Below, one piece after another: positions 38,301 to 47,594 of a stretch of DNA of 64,000 nucleotides (positions are counted from its first letter, which is position 1; each line of letters starts with the position of its first letter). The notes beneath the pieces are model-generated. The model was given only the letters and a program-made list of their open reading frames with translations, did not search any database and was not told the DNA's origin. The position numbers were made by a program, and so were the translations under genes. Source of the DNA: Lateolabrax maculatus (Eukaryota > Chordata > Actinopteri > Acropomatiformes > Lateolabracidae); contig CM062210.1 in NCBI GenBank assembly GCA_031216445.1, forward strand, positions 11,791,501 through 11,855,500, written 5' to 3'.

Positions 38301-41300
38301 TGTGTGTGTTTGCAGCGCTCACGCTCAGCGTTCTCCCTCACCAGTGACGACTCCCCAGAGAAGGGTCCAGAGGAGGAGGGCGCCGGGGCGGGCGGTGGCC
38401 TACAAGAGTACGCTTCTCTGAAGAGGGAGGGCAAGGCCACGTCTCTACCCAGCTGGAAGAGTGTAGACCGCCTGGACAACTCCAGTAAATATTCCTCCTG
38501 ATCCCAGTTCTGATGCAGACGAAATTATGTAATAATAGGGTAAAAAATGGGAAGGCAGCACTGCTATGTCCTCTTTAAATGTATACAGCTTGCCCACTGA
38601 CTCCTTTATTGCTTTTTTGAGATAATGGAAATTATGGTTGGTTACTGTTTTCCTACAATTCATCCAACTCATACTAGCCTTATTTCTTTAAAGTAGTACC
38701 TTACTCAAATACTTGGCTTAAAACAATTTTTTTAGTTTTCTAATTGATGGAGAAAAGTGGCTGTCCTCAATGAACCTAATTTGAAAGGGATTTTTACTGT
38801 TTTAGAAGTATTGTTGAAGAGTTAATCTTGCACTATTAAAGCATTGCTTTCTAAGAAATGCCTACATTTGGTCTAATGGGTCACACAGCCTATCCAAAAA
38901 GTACAGGTGGAAATTAGACTTTTCTAAACTTCTTGCTGTCCATTCATGTTCTTCCAGGTGCATCCTCAGTGCTTCAGAGCCCAGATGGTAACTGGATCGC
39001 TCTGCATAGCTCACAGATGTCTCGGCCCAGCCTGCTAACCAAGAGGAAGAGCCTGGTGTTCAGCGTGCTGGAAAAGGAGTCCGGCGTCGTCTCGGCTTAT
39101 GACGAGATGGGATCGGACTCTGAGGAGGACGACGAAGGCGGCTGGGGTGCAGCGTTGCGACAGTTCCGGCGCAAGCTGTCCGATGAGACCTACTACACAG
39201 ACTCACAGCACGACCCGGAGTGGACGTACACCCAGCACCTTCCCATTACCTCGCCCTCCTCTGGCCAGTACACCAACACAGAGACTCTGAACTCAGACTC
39301 CGAGGCCTCGTCAGTGCAGTCCGCATGCCCTCGCAAACCGCCTCACAACCTGCTGAGGAAGAAAGGAGCACCGGACACACACCTGCACCCTCATCACCAG
39401 CCGCTCTACCACCAACACCTTCACCAGAACTTCTCTCCGTATCCACTCCACTCACAGGCACTGGATGTGAACTTTAACCCCAAGGTGACTGCCCTGTACA
39501 TTATAACTCTGGATTATTCTGTACTGCAAAGTCTGATGTAAATCTCTTGTTTCATATTATTAGATGGGATGAATTCACACTGAAAATGTGAGTCATTCTG
39601 TGGCTCATTATCTAGCAGTGTGGACATGGAAAAACATTAAATCTACATAAAAACATGAAAAGAATGTAAAAAGTAGAACATAAAATTATTAATTTTAAAA
39701 TATTGTAATTCCTCTGTAATGCGGGAGAAGTATCCTTTGCTCAAGTAAAAGTACTCCATTAAAAGTCAAATTCAAAATCAAATTCAAAAAAAGGAGTAAA
39801 ATTGACTAGTATCACAGAATAAATACTTGTTCTGCAGAAGTTGGCTCCTGTGAGTGATATATTATTATATATAACATTATTTTGATTGTTAATACTGATG
39901 CATCAATGTGTAAGCAGCATTTATAGCTGGTAGAGCTAGAACTAGTTTTAACTGGTTTATAGACAGGTAGTTTGGTCCAGTGGTTCCCAACTTAGGGGTC
40001 AGGCTCATCCAAAAGGTCACATGAAAAATCTGAGGGGTCATGAGATGATAAATGGGGCAGAAAAGAAGAATAAATAGAGTTCTGTTACATACATCTGTGT
40101 TATTTTATGTTTTTTACTTTTCTCTCAAATCTGCTGTTTATGTAAAATATTACACAATTTTACCTATTTGATCCTTGAGCAATTATTTAAATTAAATCAC
40201 CTTTGAGGGGATTTAATTTAAATAGTTTTGAGGGGAAACTATATGGAAATAGAACTGTCAGTTACATGTATTGGAGAAAAAAGTACAATATTTCCCTCTG
40301 AAATGTTGTGAAGTAAAAGTATAATTGTTTTTTTCCACCGCTGTTCCCAGGTGATGGGAGACAGCAGCGAGGCTGAGGAGAGGCAGAGTGACCCGGTCAG
40401 AAGAGCGCGGCGACGCAGGAAAAGCAAGAGAGAGTCGTCAACAGAGCAGAGCAAGTCTGGAGGCCAGAGCAACGCACAGTCCATCTACCCGTTAGTACAG
40501 GTAAAACATCACACCTGCAGTTCCACTGCTCTTAGTAGACAGTGTTTTTTAATTGAATCTTAATATTAACTGACTTGAAATTTCCACCGTGCCAGTGAGA
40601 AATGAAATGGTTGTAAAATATTGTTTCTCCATTGGGAGGAGCAAATTACAAAACTGGGTTTGATAATATGGTTCCGGCTCCCTAATGCCTGTGTTCTTTG
40701 TTAAATGATGAGTATTTATTTTTTCTGGTAGACATTTTATTCAAAGACACAAATTGCTTTCTTTATATGTATTTCTGTCACTTTGTCTTTTCAATCAAGG
40801 AGAACAGTGGTTTTCTACTCAATGCACTCCTGAAGAGGGGTTTAAGTGAGGAACAGGCAGTACCTGACACTATGCCAACAGTCACAGCTGCACCAGACGC
40901 CTCCACATTAGAAGCCATGACACCCGAGCCAGAGGACTTGGACACAGTGGCCCCAAATTCCGCAGCCCCCAGCCCTCCACAGCCCCACCCTCTGGCTCTG
41001 GGGTCCCAACAGTCGCCCAGCAGCTCGGGGCTTGGAGACCCTCTGCAAGAGGAGCTGCGATCCAGACTCAGACAGCTGGTCAGCCGTGCCAACAGCAAAG
41101 ACAGCATCTCATCTGAGGAGGAGTGCGCAAAGCGGCCTGCGGACAAACAGACAGATAAAGAAAGTGACAGGCCGAGAGAGAAGACGAGGCCAAAAGACAC
41201 AGAAAGAGAAAGGCAGAGGGCAAGTGACAGATTAAGAGACAGGGCCAGCAGTAAGGAGAGAGAGAAAGCAAGTGAAACAGTGGAACAAGTGAATGGACAA

Positions 41301-44300
41301 GAGATGAAAAGAAGTGAGAGGCTAATAAAGAGTCCTTCAGTGAGAGAGGAAGGAAGAGTTAGGGAGAGGAAGTTACAGAGAGGAGTGGAAAGTTTGGAAG
41401 AAAAAGTAGATGACCAGGAGCAAAAGAGAGGGGATAAAAGAGAGCTGAACCGGCAAAGTAAGAGACAACATAAAAGAGATGTGGAGAAGGGAGCAGAACA
41501 GAAGGGAGGAGCAAGGAGGAGTGGATCCAGCGCAAGTTCACCTGCTATTACACCTTCTTCCCAGGAGGTGGTGCTGTCGGATAACCAGGTAAGGTGATTA
41601 GAGGAAAGCACAGAAGTAGTGGTACTTTTGTGGCTGCCCTGCTATGGAAGTACTTTCTGTCTGTCTGCCTTTTGACACATTTATTTTTTCTTATTTTACC
41701 TTCAATAATTCATCCTCACCTTTCTCTCTTATCCATGTATTTATGTGACAATCACTGATGTCATTGTCCGTCCCTCATCCTGTATTTTTCCCTTTTTCTC
41801 TGTCCTCCCCTACTTCTTCTTTTTTGGCTGGTCTTTGGCTGGTGTGTGCGTGTGGGGGGGTGTGTGTGTGATGTGGGTGGGTGTGGTGTGTGGGTGTGTC
41901 AGGAGGGACATATTGACTCGGAGCAACAGCAGAGGCTTCAGTTTCTCTCCTCTCTCTTACAGCAGGTGAGATATGGGCTAGAAATCAAAGACATCCTAAG
42001 ATGTGTTGTGCAGGATGCCATGCTTGAGGACATACAACTCTAATTAAAACTCCATCTTACCATGGACACTTACAGCACACACACACTAACACACACATAC
42101 AAACATCCACACTTGCATGCATGCACATAAAAGGTCTCAACCATCCTTTCATCACATTTGTTCTGACTAAATGCATAATGCATTTACTCCTCATGTAAAT
42201 GCCCAGGCACGTTGATGGCTGGATGCATGGGTGATTAGGTTGAATGTCACTTTTGCTGGTGGTGTATTTTTTCTTATTTCTGCAAGTAATTAAGCTTCCG
42301 GTCTTTATGGTGCAGAAAACATAGCAGGTAGAGCAGAAGATGTTGCAGCCATCGAAACATGAGTGGTAGCAATAGTATAGTAGAATAAAACAGCAAGGTC
42401 TTCTAACTACCAAGGTCTAAACTCCCCCTGCTTTGCAGTGGTTTTCAATAATCATACTGGAAGACATCCATCACAGAGCCGCAAATATATTTTTTTTTAA
42501 TAAAAACATCAAAAGGTCAGAATGCAACACAGCTACAGGCCCAGTTGGGTTTTGCATTAGAATTACATCCTTCCCTTAAAAGGGAAGACGCAGCAGCTCA
42601 ACTTCAATGATTGATGTGCAAAATACACATCATTATATTAACAGATAAATTGCAGTCTAAGTCATGAGCTGTGTCCCAATTTTATAGTGCATACTAATTA
42701 GAAGCAGGTTTTGTGACTGTAGTGTGTTCATACTAAAATTGTGACAAAAAATACCATAAACTATATACAAAAATGCCAGTATGCATACTAAATCTGCTTG
42801 ATTTAGTTGTATTGTGCTGGTAATTTACACTGTTATCCAGCAAGGCGCTGCACAGCAGGAAAAAAATGCCAATCTTAATGATAATCTGGGAACCAGACAA
42901 ATCTGCAAGCTCAGGTTTTATTTGCTCTGGCAGTTAAGTCTGGCACCTCTCCCATTCTAACCAATTTCTTTGGTACTGGTATCAGGCAAGCCAAACACAA
43001 GCCTTTATCTATTATGAGGCAGTTTAATACGATGACTGACAGAGAGGAGCGGAGTTCAGGTATCTTTGTAAATATCCCAAATGGCGGCTGCCAATTCCGA
43101 GCGTTCAACGGTCGGCTACAGCAGCAGTGTTAAACAGACTGGATGGTAAATTTTCTTTAAAAGAAGAAAAAACAACTGCACTTAAACTTTATGTTGAAAG
43201 TAAATATGTGTTTGCTGTACTGTCCAACAGGACGGCGTTTCGTTGCTCTGATTGGTTGTCTCCCACTGTCGATAACAACCCTTGGAAATTGAAATGAGCT
43301 GAGAGGTTCCAGACTAATACGCAATTTATGAACATATGGGCAAATCAAAATCCAGACTACGTTAGGTAGATAAACACATAAAATACACACACACACACAC
43401 ACAAACAGACACTTGAACATGCACATATGAGCTCACCTGCTATTCTAAAGCTACATCTGAGGCACGTGGGTCGATGTTCCAGACTCATTATAAGGGCTCC
43501 TGTGAGTAATGCCTGTCTCTTACAATGTGAATGACACATGTACTAGTGTGATCTATTTCTGTTGCTTTTTACAGCTCAATTTGAAACCATCCAAGACGGC
43601 TCAGATTGATGTGACTATCGGAGTCTTTATTAGTCTTTATTTTGCATTTACATCAAATTTACACAATTTTTAAGAAGTATCTAGAATTATTTTTGTATTA
43701 AATTTAAATAAAAATTTAAAAACATATATACACGTACATAGATGCCTGCTAAATTATCCAGACGACCCTTATTAAAGTGATCCAGATAATTGGTAAAGAA
43801 GGCATTTTTCACAGGGCTTATATAGTGGCTTGAAGCACACTGGCCATCAAGCAGGGGAATGATTGAGTATTCTTTCCACCAGGGGCCGCTAAACTAAGAT
43901 TTCAGTCTGGTGGGCAGACCGACAGGCCGTCCCTAGAGCCACGATGCTAGTGACCACAAAGAAACAGAAAACGACCACAAGCCATAAAACAACTAAAAGT
44001 AGATGTATAACGACCAGGATAAGACATGAAATGACCACAGAGAGACACAAAGAGACGCAAATGACCAGAAAGAGACATGAAATTACTAAAGAGTAACACA
44101 AAAAAAAAAAAACACAAAGAGAAGCAAAACAAGATGCAAAATAAGATTTAAATCAACTAAAAAGAGATGCAAAACTACCCCAAATATATATATATATGCA
44201 AAACGCATATTTCATCGTTCTAGTGAGAGCAAGATGTGCCGTATGTGTGTTTGATCTGTGTAGTGATGGCCTGGTTCTCTGGAGTGGACTCTCACCAAAC

Positions 44301-47300
44301 ATCCATTTCTCCATCGACCAGCCCAAGTCAATATCTCAGACCGTCCATCTATGCTTTTCAGTCTTTTTAAGCTCCCTGAATGGTTTTCTGCCTCTCATCT
44401 CTCTCCCAATACTGTATCATGTCCTGACCAAATCATTACCCCTCATCTCCTTCTTTTGTCGCTACCTGCCTCTCATGTCATCACCAAAACTCTGAGAGAC
44501 GGATCAATACGCCTTCCGATCCCACTGATCAAAGCTTCAGCCAGTGATTAATTCATTATTGAATTACATCTGTCTCTCTTCACTGCGATTTCTTTTTCTT
44601 GCCCAGTGTTTTCATCTATAAAAAACAGCAGCTTTGTTTACTAGGCATCTTCACCATTGAATTATTATTTGTCGCAGACAGCCTGAATTTTAAAAACAAG
44701 CTTGGATTTGGATGAACAAACTGCTCCAGTTAATGAAGACACTGCCTGGCAGTAAACACAGTGACTAACTAAGACATTTTGATATGGTAGTGAGAGATCT
44801 CCGCCAATTTTTAAACTGAAGGGTCAAACAGATCATTTTTATACCAGCATGTCCTGTAATGGACGAGAATTGAAGACTGATTACTATCCTGCAGCCCACT
44901 TTTTGAAATGGGCTGAACAGTAATAAGAGATATTCGTATTATTGTTCACTGCAACACCTTTTAACTGATCAAATCCTAAAACATAAAAGATCAATCGCTC
45001 CTCTGGCTTTGTCTTTCACTCCCTTTCCTCCTCCTTCCTCACTACTGCATGTCTCACCTCAAGTTCTTTATCCTGCACCTACAGATTTGCACAAAGCAAC
45101 TGATTAGGGCAGCAGAAAAAGAGTGACAAATATATGTATATGTATACAGCTTGAGCACATGGTGTAGAGGTGCTTTTAAAGACATAAACCTTTTAGGTTA
45201 AGCCTGATAAAGTGTCTTTTGCTCCCTTTCATTTTCAAATGGTGATTTTAACATATTTTGTCCCCACCCTAATGATTTTATATGAATATAATGAATTTAT
45301 GTCCCACACTGTGATTACATAATGCATTTAGTTATGTCCTTGCTTCCTTAATTATATTACGATAAGCCTTTGTTTTGTCTTCAATGTGATGTTTACAGAT
45401 TTTAAATAAAGGCAGGCATTAAGTCCTTTTGCACCCAACAGCTCTTAAAAGGTTTTTCAAATCATTACTGAAGCAAAGTTTTGTGGCTATTTCAATATCT
45501 TTTTGCCTCTTTAAGCACATTACGCCATTCAAGGTGTATCATGTAGATGACTGACTGCTGTATGTGTGTGTGTGTTTTTCAAATGAAACAGAAGTACTCG
45601 GCGGCTTCTCTCTGCAGCATCACCACAGAGGTGCTGAAGGTTTTAAATGCCACAGAGGAGCTGATTGGTGAGGCAGGAGGTGAGAGCTTCACCCCATCTG
45701 AGTCCATGAGTGCTTCTCCCATCTCCAGCAGCTCCGAGACCCGCAGGCTAGACCAGAGGCTGACCAAGATGGAGGAGAATGTAAGCTGCAGGGCAGCTTA
45801 GCCCAATAGTTTTACAAATGTGTGGATTTCCAATAAAAAAGGTTGTGGATATGCAATCTTATTCGGAACTTAATATTTAGCTGCTCTTCTCTGTACAGGT
45901 GTACCTGGCTGCTGGTGCTGTCTACGGGCTTGAGGGGGCGCTGGGGGACCTTGAGCAGTGTGCCCGCAATATTAGCAGTGACACCACAGACACAGAGCTG
46001 GCCTTCCTGGAGGACCAGGTGGCCACAGCAGCCGCTCAGGTTCAGCAGTCTGAACTACAGGTACTGATGGGCTTTTTTTTCCTCTAAAAAAAAAGATTTT
46101 TCTCCCAGCTCAAAGATACAGTTGATTTTTTTAATACAATGTGTACTTTGATTAGTTTCACATGATCAGTAGTGAAATTTAGGTTTTGGTGAACACATTT
46201 TGACCCAAAATTGAGCTAGGATTGAATATAGTATTGTGTTTTTAAATGCAGTCTTTTTCTCCTTTTAAGATATCAAACATTGAGGCCAGGATATCAGCTC
46301 TGAAAACAGCCGGATTGAATGTGGCTGTCTGCAATCACTTCTGCAAGTTCAAGCCAAAGGCTAAGGTAAAACACTGCCCTTACATGAACCCGAACAACTT
46401 TCCCACACAGCCATATATATATATACTGTCTTTGTCTGGTTGTGTATGCTGACATTTTATCATAAAGTACTGGTATGTGAAGTAACATTTGCCACATGAA
46501 GAAGTGTATTAAGTGTATAATACAAATACTCTGTTTACAGCCTCAAACCCTGGACTCATCACGCCATCAAAGGAGGAAGCTTCCAGCCCCTCCACTGAAA
46601 GGTACCTAACCGGTTTATTTTTCTCAATTCGGAAATTTTTTTTATGAAAGCACACTCAATAAGAAACTGTGATAAATCTTCCTCCAAATCTCTGTTGATA
46701 TAAACATACATTTTTGAAAATAATTTTTCCAAGTGATATTGATATGTAAAGTAATATATATATATATATATATAGGAACAACATATATTTTAATCTACAG
46801 AAGTTGACTAAATGAGCTAAAATGTTGACTATATCACTATATGATGTTCGACCCACTGTAGATCCCTCTACTTATCAGTCATCTACAGGTTAAGCAAAAG
46901 TAAAGTATATGTCAGTATATGTCATAAATTCATACTCTCGCAACACTGCTTAACAGCCCTGTATATACATACTCCATGTGTGTGTGGGTGTGTGTGTGTG
47001 TCTGTGTGTGTGTGTTAAACAAAGACAGCTACTTTTATTCAGCTTTAGTTTACATCACACATTTTGCACTTTGTCCTAAAAGAAGAGATTGGCAGCTGAA
47101 TGGAGCTAAAAGTGAATACATCTGCTAGAAAGGGACTAAGTAACTAAAAAGCTCCATTAGATGTAAAGCAGCCAAATGGAAACAAGCACAGTACAGGAGG
47201 ATGAGGCTGTTTTATCAACCAACAAGAAGTCGGTTCCTTTTCATGTCAGTGAATGGTCTTTTTTCTGTTGGAGCTTTCTTTATTTCCATTTTTGTGTCAT

Positions 47301-47594
47301 TTTTTCTTCCCTAGCATCCACACAATAGCTCTGATTCAGGGTGGCTTTTTCAGCACAGCTCCAAAGAAAGACAGAAGGCAGGACAATGGGGCAAAATCAC
47401 TGACCAAGACATGTAATCATATCATTGATTCCTGTCGTCTGAATCATATGTTGTTGATATTTTCTCTTTTTCTGGTCAACCCAAGCTTTTTGCAAGAGAT
47501 TTCTTTTTTTAAACGATACTTTGTGTAATGATGGGGTTTTTGCATTACAGAAAAGTTGGAGCCAGAGCAGCAGGTGAAAGTGTTTCGGCCATAG
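21867..47594 (+). CDS. myrip: myrip (Slac2-c), myosin VIIA and Rab interacting protein, 15 coding exons, 5' end outside window
   Basis: The product is a Rab27 effector that links melanosomes or secretory granules to myosin VIIa/Va and actin, and is reported to bind the exocyst and PKA. Coding exons: 21867-22003, 33832-33918, 35011-35108, 35359-35439, 36078-36239, 38316-38484, 38958-39484, 40351-40500, 40800-41588, 41903-41965, 45592-45780, 45899-46060, 46270-46365, 46541-46601, 47551-47594. All junctions are GT-AG and all phases agree, giving 937 residues before TAG. Family matches include QSLEWYYNNVKSRFKRFGSA, VALRVAEEAIEEAI, EELATTIVQK, SAYDEMGSDSEED, NATEELI, VYLAAGAVYGLEG, LEDQVATAAAQV and QRRKLPAPP; the last marks it as myrip rather than its paralogue mlph. 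The first Slp-homology helix and zinc finger (about 110 residues) are missing and were not found in 1-21866. With them the protein would be near 1,050 residues, against about 860 in human. The excess lies mainly in the exon at 40800. Confidence 0.95.
23237..23267. repeat. (TTCAG)n pentanucleotide repeat
   Basis: Six TTCAG-type units, one degenerate (TTAAG). Confidence 0.9.
24920..24952. repeat. (TG)n microsatellite
   Basis: TG run with one TTTG interruption in the 11.8-kb intron. Confidence 0.93.
28874..28898. repeat. (ATT)n microsatellite
   Basis: Eight ATT units in the 11.8-kb intron. Confidence 0.93.
28985..29170. repeat. degenerate AGAGA-CACAAAACAACC minisatellite with an inverted half
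   Basis: The phrase agagacacaaaacaaccatg then gaagagatgcaaaa is followed at ~29076 by its reverse-complement form ggtctttttgcatctctttt. The tail ggtccttttacatgtttgtg / aagggacccttgtctcataat is a familiar teleost continuation. Confidence 0.55.
29741..29932 (+). pseudogene. truncated copy B of the same coiled-coil gene
   Basis: The first 58 codons differ from copy A at only two bases (one silent, one Val/Ala). The frame then runs into unrelated sequence and stops after SLTPKA. Homology resumes near 29970 with the 3' flank of copy A (cctgtgcagctgtatt..., gatgatcaa...aaggac), so about 800 bp corresponding to copy A's central coding region and proximal 3' flank has been replaced. The TATATACAGC box (29580) and 5' leader are also shared. 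Copy B lies in the 11.8-kb myrip intron, 18.5 kb from copy A, same strand. Confidence 0.7.
30511..30549. repeat. (CA)n microsatellite, ~39 bp
   Basis: Pure CA run in the 11.8-kb myrip intron. Confidence 0.95.
30812..31095. repeat. dispersed teleost repeat beginning TTAAAGCTGCTATAATCGAT
   Basis: The left end is clear and TTAA-bounded. The body (agctctacagagcttaatag, ttcatttttttgggtttatg-like text) recurs in teleosts. A matching right end was not found, so the copy may be truncated. Confidence 0.45.
31669..31708. repeat. (TG)n microsatellite, followed by (GA)n
   Basis: TG run with a GGG interruption, then gagagagagagag at 31711-31722. Confidence 0.93.
32461..33079. other. stretch open on both strands, function unknown
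   Basis: Plus frame 32576-33079 (167 codons) and minus frame 32461-32946 (161 codons) are both open inside an AT-rich intron. The minus frame is Ser/Pro/Ala-rich, the plus frame Leu/Gly-rich. Neither has a domain I recognise. Could be a decayed element or chance. Confidence 0.3.
33832..33918 (+). CDS. myrip: myrip exon: acidic Ser/Gly linker (SICGSDSAFYKQSEG)
   Basis: This 87-nt exon follows ctttag and ends before gtgaga. The reading frame carried over from 22003 gives a linker ending in GSDSAFYKQSEG, which aligns with the human GSDSTFYRQSEG segment. The longest ORF over it is in another frame and is spurious. The intron before it is 11.8 kb. Confidence 0.92.
34509..34592. repeat. (TG)n microsatellite, ~84 bp
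   Basis: Interrupted by TATG and GAGTGAG units. In a myrip intron. Confidence 0.95.
34799..34865. repeat. fragment of the element family at 42886
   Basis: About 67 bp (ccagacgaaactgcgagctc through ggcccctctccc) match 42893-42958 with scattered substitutions. Same orientation. Confidence 0.6.
35011..35108 (+). CDS. myrip: myrip exon: amphipathic helix, candidate PKA-RII anchoring site
   Basis: The 98-nt exon encodes HSMAETLTVALRVAEEAI and continues EEAIAKAEEFSDSL. The regular small/aliphatic spacing (L, V, A/L, V/A, A/I, A/I) makes one face of a helix hydrophobic, as in A-kinase anchoring helices. MyRIP is reported to anchor PKA; assigning that role to this helix is inference from its form. 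Confidence 0.95.
35322..35355. repeat. (TG)17 microsatellite at a splice acceptor
   Basis: A pure TG run that ends 3 nt before the myrip exon at 35359 and occupies the place of the polypyrimidine tract. Confidence 0.97.
35359..35439 (+). CDS. myrip: myrip exon: EKQNEARYLRDHKEELIEEL coiled segment
   Basis: This 81-nt, phase 0/0 exon has an acceptor that immediately follows (TG)17 at 35322-35355, leaving only the CAG between repeat and exon. The segment is nearly identical to mammalian MYRIP (NEA-YLRDHKEEL-EELATTI-QK). The intron before it is only 250 bp. Confidence 0.95.
36078..36239 (+). CDS. myrip: myrip exon: basic IIQRRKR followed by Pro/Ser/Gln linker
   Basis: 162 nt, phase 0/0, between ttctcag and gtcagt. 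It begins IIQRRKRSEMQ, continues into the helix from the previous exon, then becomes a disordered Pro-Ser-Gln stretch ending SYSLW. The W joins RS in the next exon, as in human WRSQSAFS. Confidence 0.93.
36240..38315 (+). other. 2.1-kb myrip intron
   Basis: No exon or RNA gene recognised. Contains a minus-strand open frame (36599-37030) without recognisable domains. Unique AT-rich sequence. Confidence 0.6.
38316..38484 (+). CDS. myrip: myrip exon: RSRSAFSLTSDD ... LPSWKSVDRLD
   Basis: 169 nt, phase 0/1. The conserved ends RS-SAFS and LPSWKSVDRLD flank a variable Glu/Gly-rich middle. The donor is TCCA/gtaaat and the next exon completes a Ser codon. A short TG run with a TTTG interruption precedes the acceptor. 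Confidence 0.93.
38958..39484 (+). CDS. myrip: myrip exon: central myosin-binding region
   Basis: 527-nt exon. It carries VLQSPDGNWIALHSS, KRKSLVFSVLEKESG and SAYDEMGSDSEEDDE, the region corresponding to the myosin-VIIa/Va-interacting part of MyRIP. A His/Pro/Leu-rich tract follows, then ALDVNFNPK, which aligns with human ELDVNFNPQ. Confidence 0.95.
39720..40345. repeat. compound dispersed repeat abutting a myrip splice acceptor
   Basis: It contains caagtaaaagtactccatta, then a second motif block (agtggttcccaacttagggg, ctgaggggtcatgagatgat), and ends gaagtaaaagtataattg followed by ttttttccaccgctg. These are recurrent teleost repeat phrases. A related copy of the first block lies at 55555-55760. 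Confidence 0.65.
40351..40500 (+). CDS. myrip: myrip exon: SSEAEERQSDPVRRARRRRKS basic cluster
   Basis: 150 nt, phase 0/0. The acidic-to-basic switch (GDSSEAEE then RRARRRRKSKR) matches the human DSSEPEE / RRARRWRRAR segment. The RARRRRKSKR run is a possible nuclear-localisation or phosphoinositide-binding patch (inference). The sequence upstream of the acceptor looks repeat-derived. Confidence 0.92.
40800..41588 (+). CDS. myrip: myrip exon: large Pro-rich then Arg/Glu/Lys-rich expansion (263 codons)
   Basis: 789 nt, phase 0/0, open throughout and ending SDNQ before gtaagg. The first part is Pro/Ala/Ser-rich. A short segment, RLRQLVSRANSKDSISSEEE, aligns with the human RLYELAMKMSEK-TSSGE area. 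The remaining ~150 residues are charged low complexity (repeated RE/ER/DK). This block explains much of the extra length over human MYRIP. A long antisense ORF over it is only the complement of the same skewed codons. Confidence 0.9.
41903..41965 (+). CDS. myrip: myrip small exon: EGHIDSEQQQRLQFLSSLLQQ
   Basis: 63 nt, phase 0/0, bounded by tgtcag and gtgaga. Both neighbours accept it in frame, but its sequence is poorly conserved with mammals, so it may be an alternative exon. The intron before it is strongly GT-rich up to the acceptor. Confidence 0.75.
42886..43318. mobile_element. 433-bp element with short inverted ends
   Basis: The left end reads TCTGGGAACC and the right end, reverse-complemented, TCTGGAACC. 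It includes gctctggcag...ctggcacctctccc, shared with 34799-34865, and gttgctctgattggttgtct. Non-coding. Located in the 3.6-kb myrip intron. Confidence 0.5.
43905..44205. repeat. degenerate minisatellite (GACCACAAAGAAAC-type units)
   Basis: Roughly 20-bp units built from 'gaccacaa', 'gagacacaaagagac' and 'gagatgcaaaac' repeat irregularly across about 300 bp, with a poly(A) run at 44099. Same family as 28985-29170. Confidence 0.65.
45592..45780 (+). CDS. myrip: myrip exon: KYSAASLCSITTEVLKVLNATEELI
   Basis: 189 nt, phase 0/0. It begins KYSAASLC and contains TTEVLKVLNATEELIGE, matching human KYSAVSLCNISTEVLKVINATEELI. It ends LDQRLTKMEEN, aligned with human LDEQLTSLEEN. It is part of the C-terminal actin-binding region. 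Confidence 0.95.
45899..46060 (+). CDS. myrip: myrip exon: VYLAAGAVYGLEG coiled-coil
   Basis: 162 nt, phase 0/0. It encodes VYLAAGAVYGLEGALGDLE and LEDQVATAAAQVQQSELQ. This coiled-coil is the best conserved C-terminal block of MyRIP and has a counterpart in melanophilin. Confidence 0.96.
46270..46365 (+). CDS. myrip: myrip exon: ISNIEARISALKTAGLNVAV
   Basis: 96 nt, phase 0/0, between tttaag and gtaaaa. It continues the coiled-coil with SNIEARISALKTAGLNVA, equivalent to human SDIESRISALTIAGLNIA, followed by a basic tail. Confidence 0.95.
46541..46601 (+). CDS. myrip: myrip exon: QRRKLPAPPLK
   Basis: 61 nt, phase 0/1. It encodes SSRHQRRKLPAPPLK, matching the human TSRQQRRKLPAPPVK signature specific to MYRIP. 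The donor is AAAG/gtacct. Confidence 0.95.
46753..46774. repeat. (TA)11 microsatellite
   Basis: Pure TA run in the last myrip intron. Confidence 0.93.
47551..47594 (+). CDS. myrip: myrip terminal coding exon with TAG stop
   Basis: The exon follows gcattacag. Frame carry-over gives EKLEPEQQVKVFRP and TAG at 47592-47594. EKLE aligns with human EKIE, but about 40 further human residues have no counterpart. A second frame stays open to 47725 and would need a different donor; the phase-consistent short end is preferred. Confidence 0.8.

Larger units (their letters stand above)
41966..45591 (+). other. 3.6-kb myrip intron
   Basis: Holds the element at 42886, the minisatellite at 43905 and otherwise AT-rich unique sequence. 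No exon recognised. Confidence 0.6.

Noticed and set aside
39246..39461. Overlapping plus and minus ORFs in the large myrip exon
   Set aside because: Shadows in other frames of GC-rich coding sequence.
40778..41611. 277-codon minus-strand ORF
   Set aside because: Leu/Ser-rich complement of the Arg/Glu/Lys-rich myrip exon; open only because of the codon skew of the real exon.
21867..47594. Identification as melanophilin (mlph) because of the neighbouring PrRP gene
   Set aside because: QRRKLPAPP, VALRVAEEAIEEAI and SAYDEMGSDSEED match MYRIP, not MLPH.
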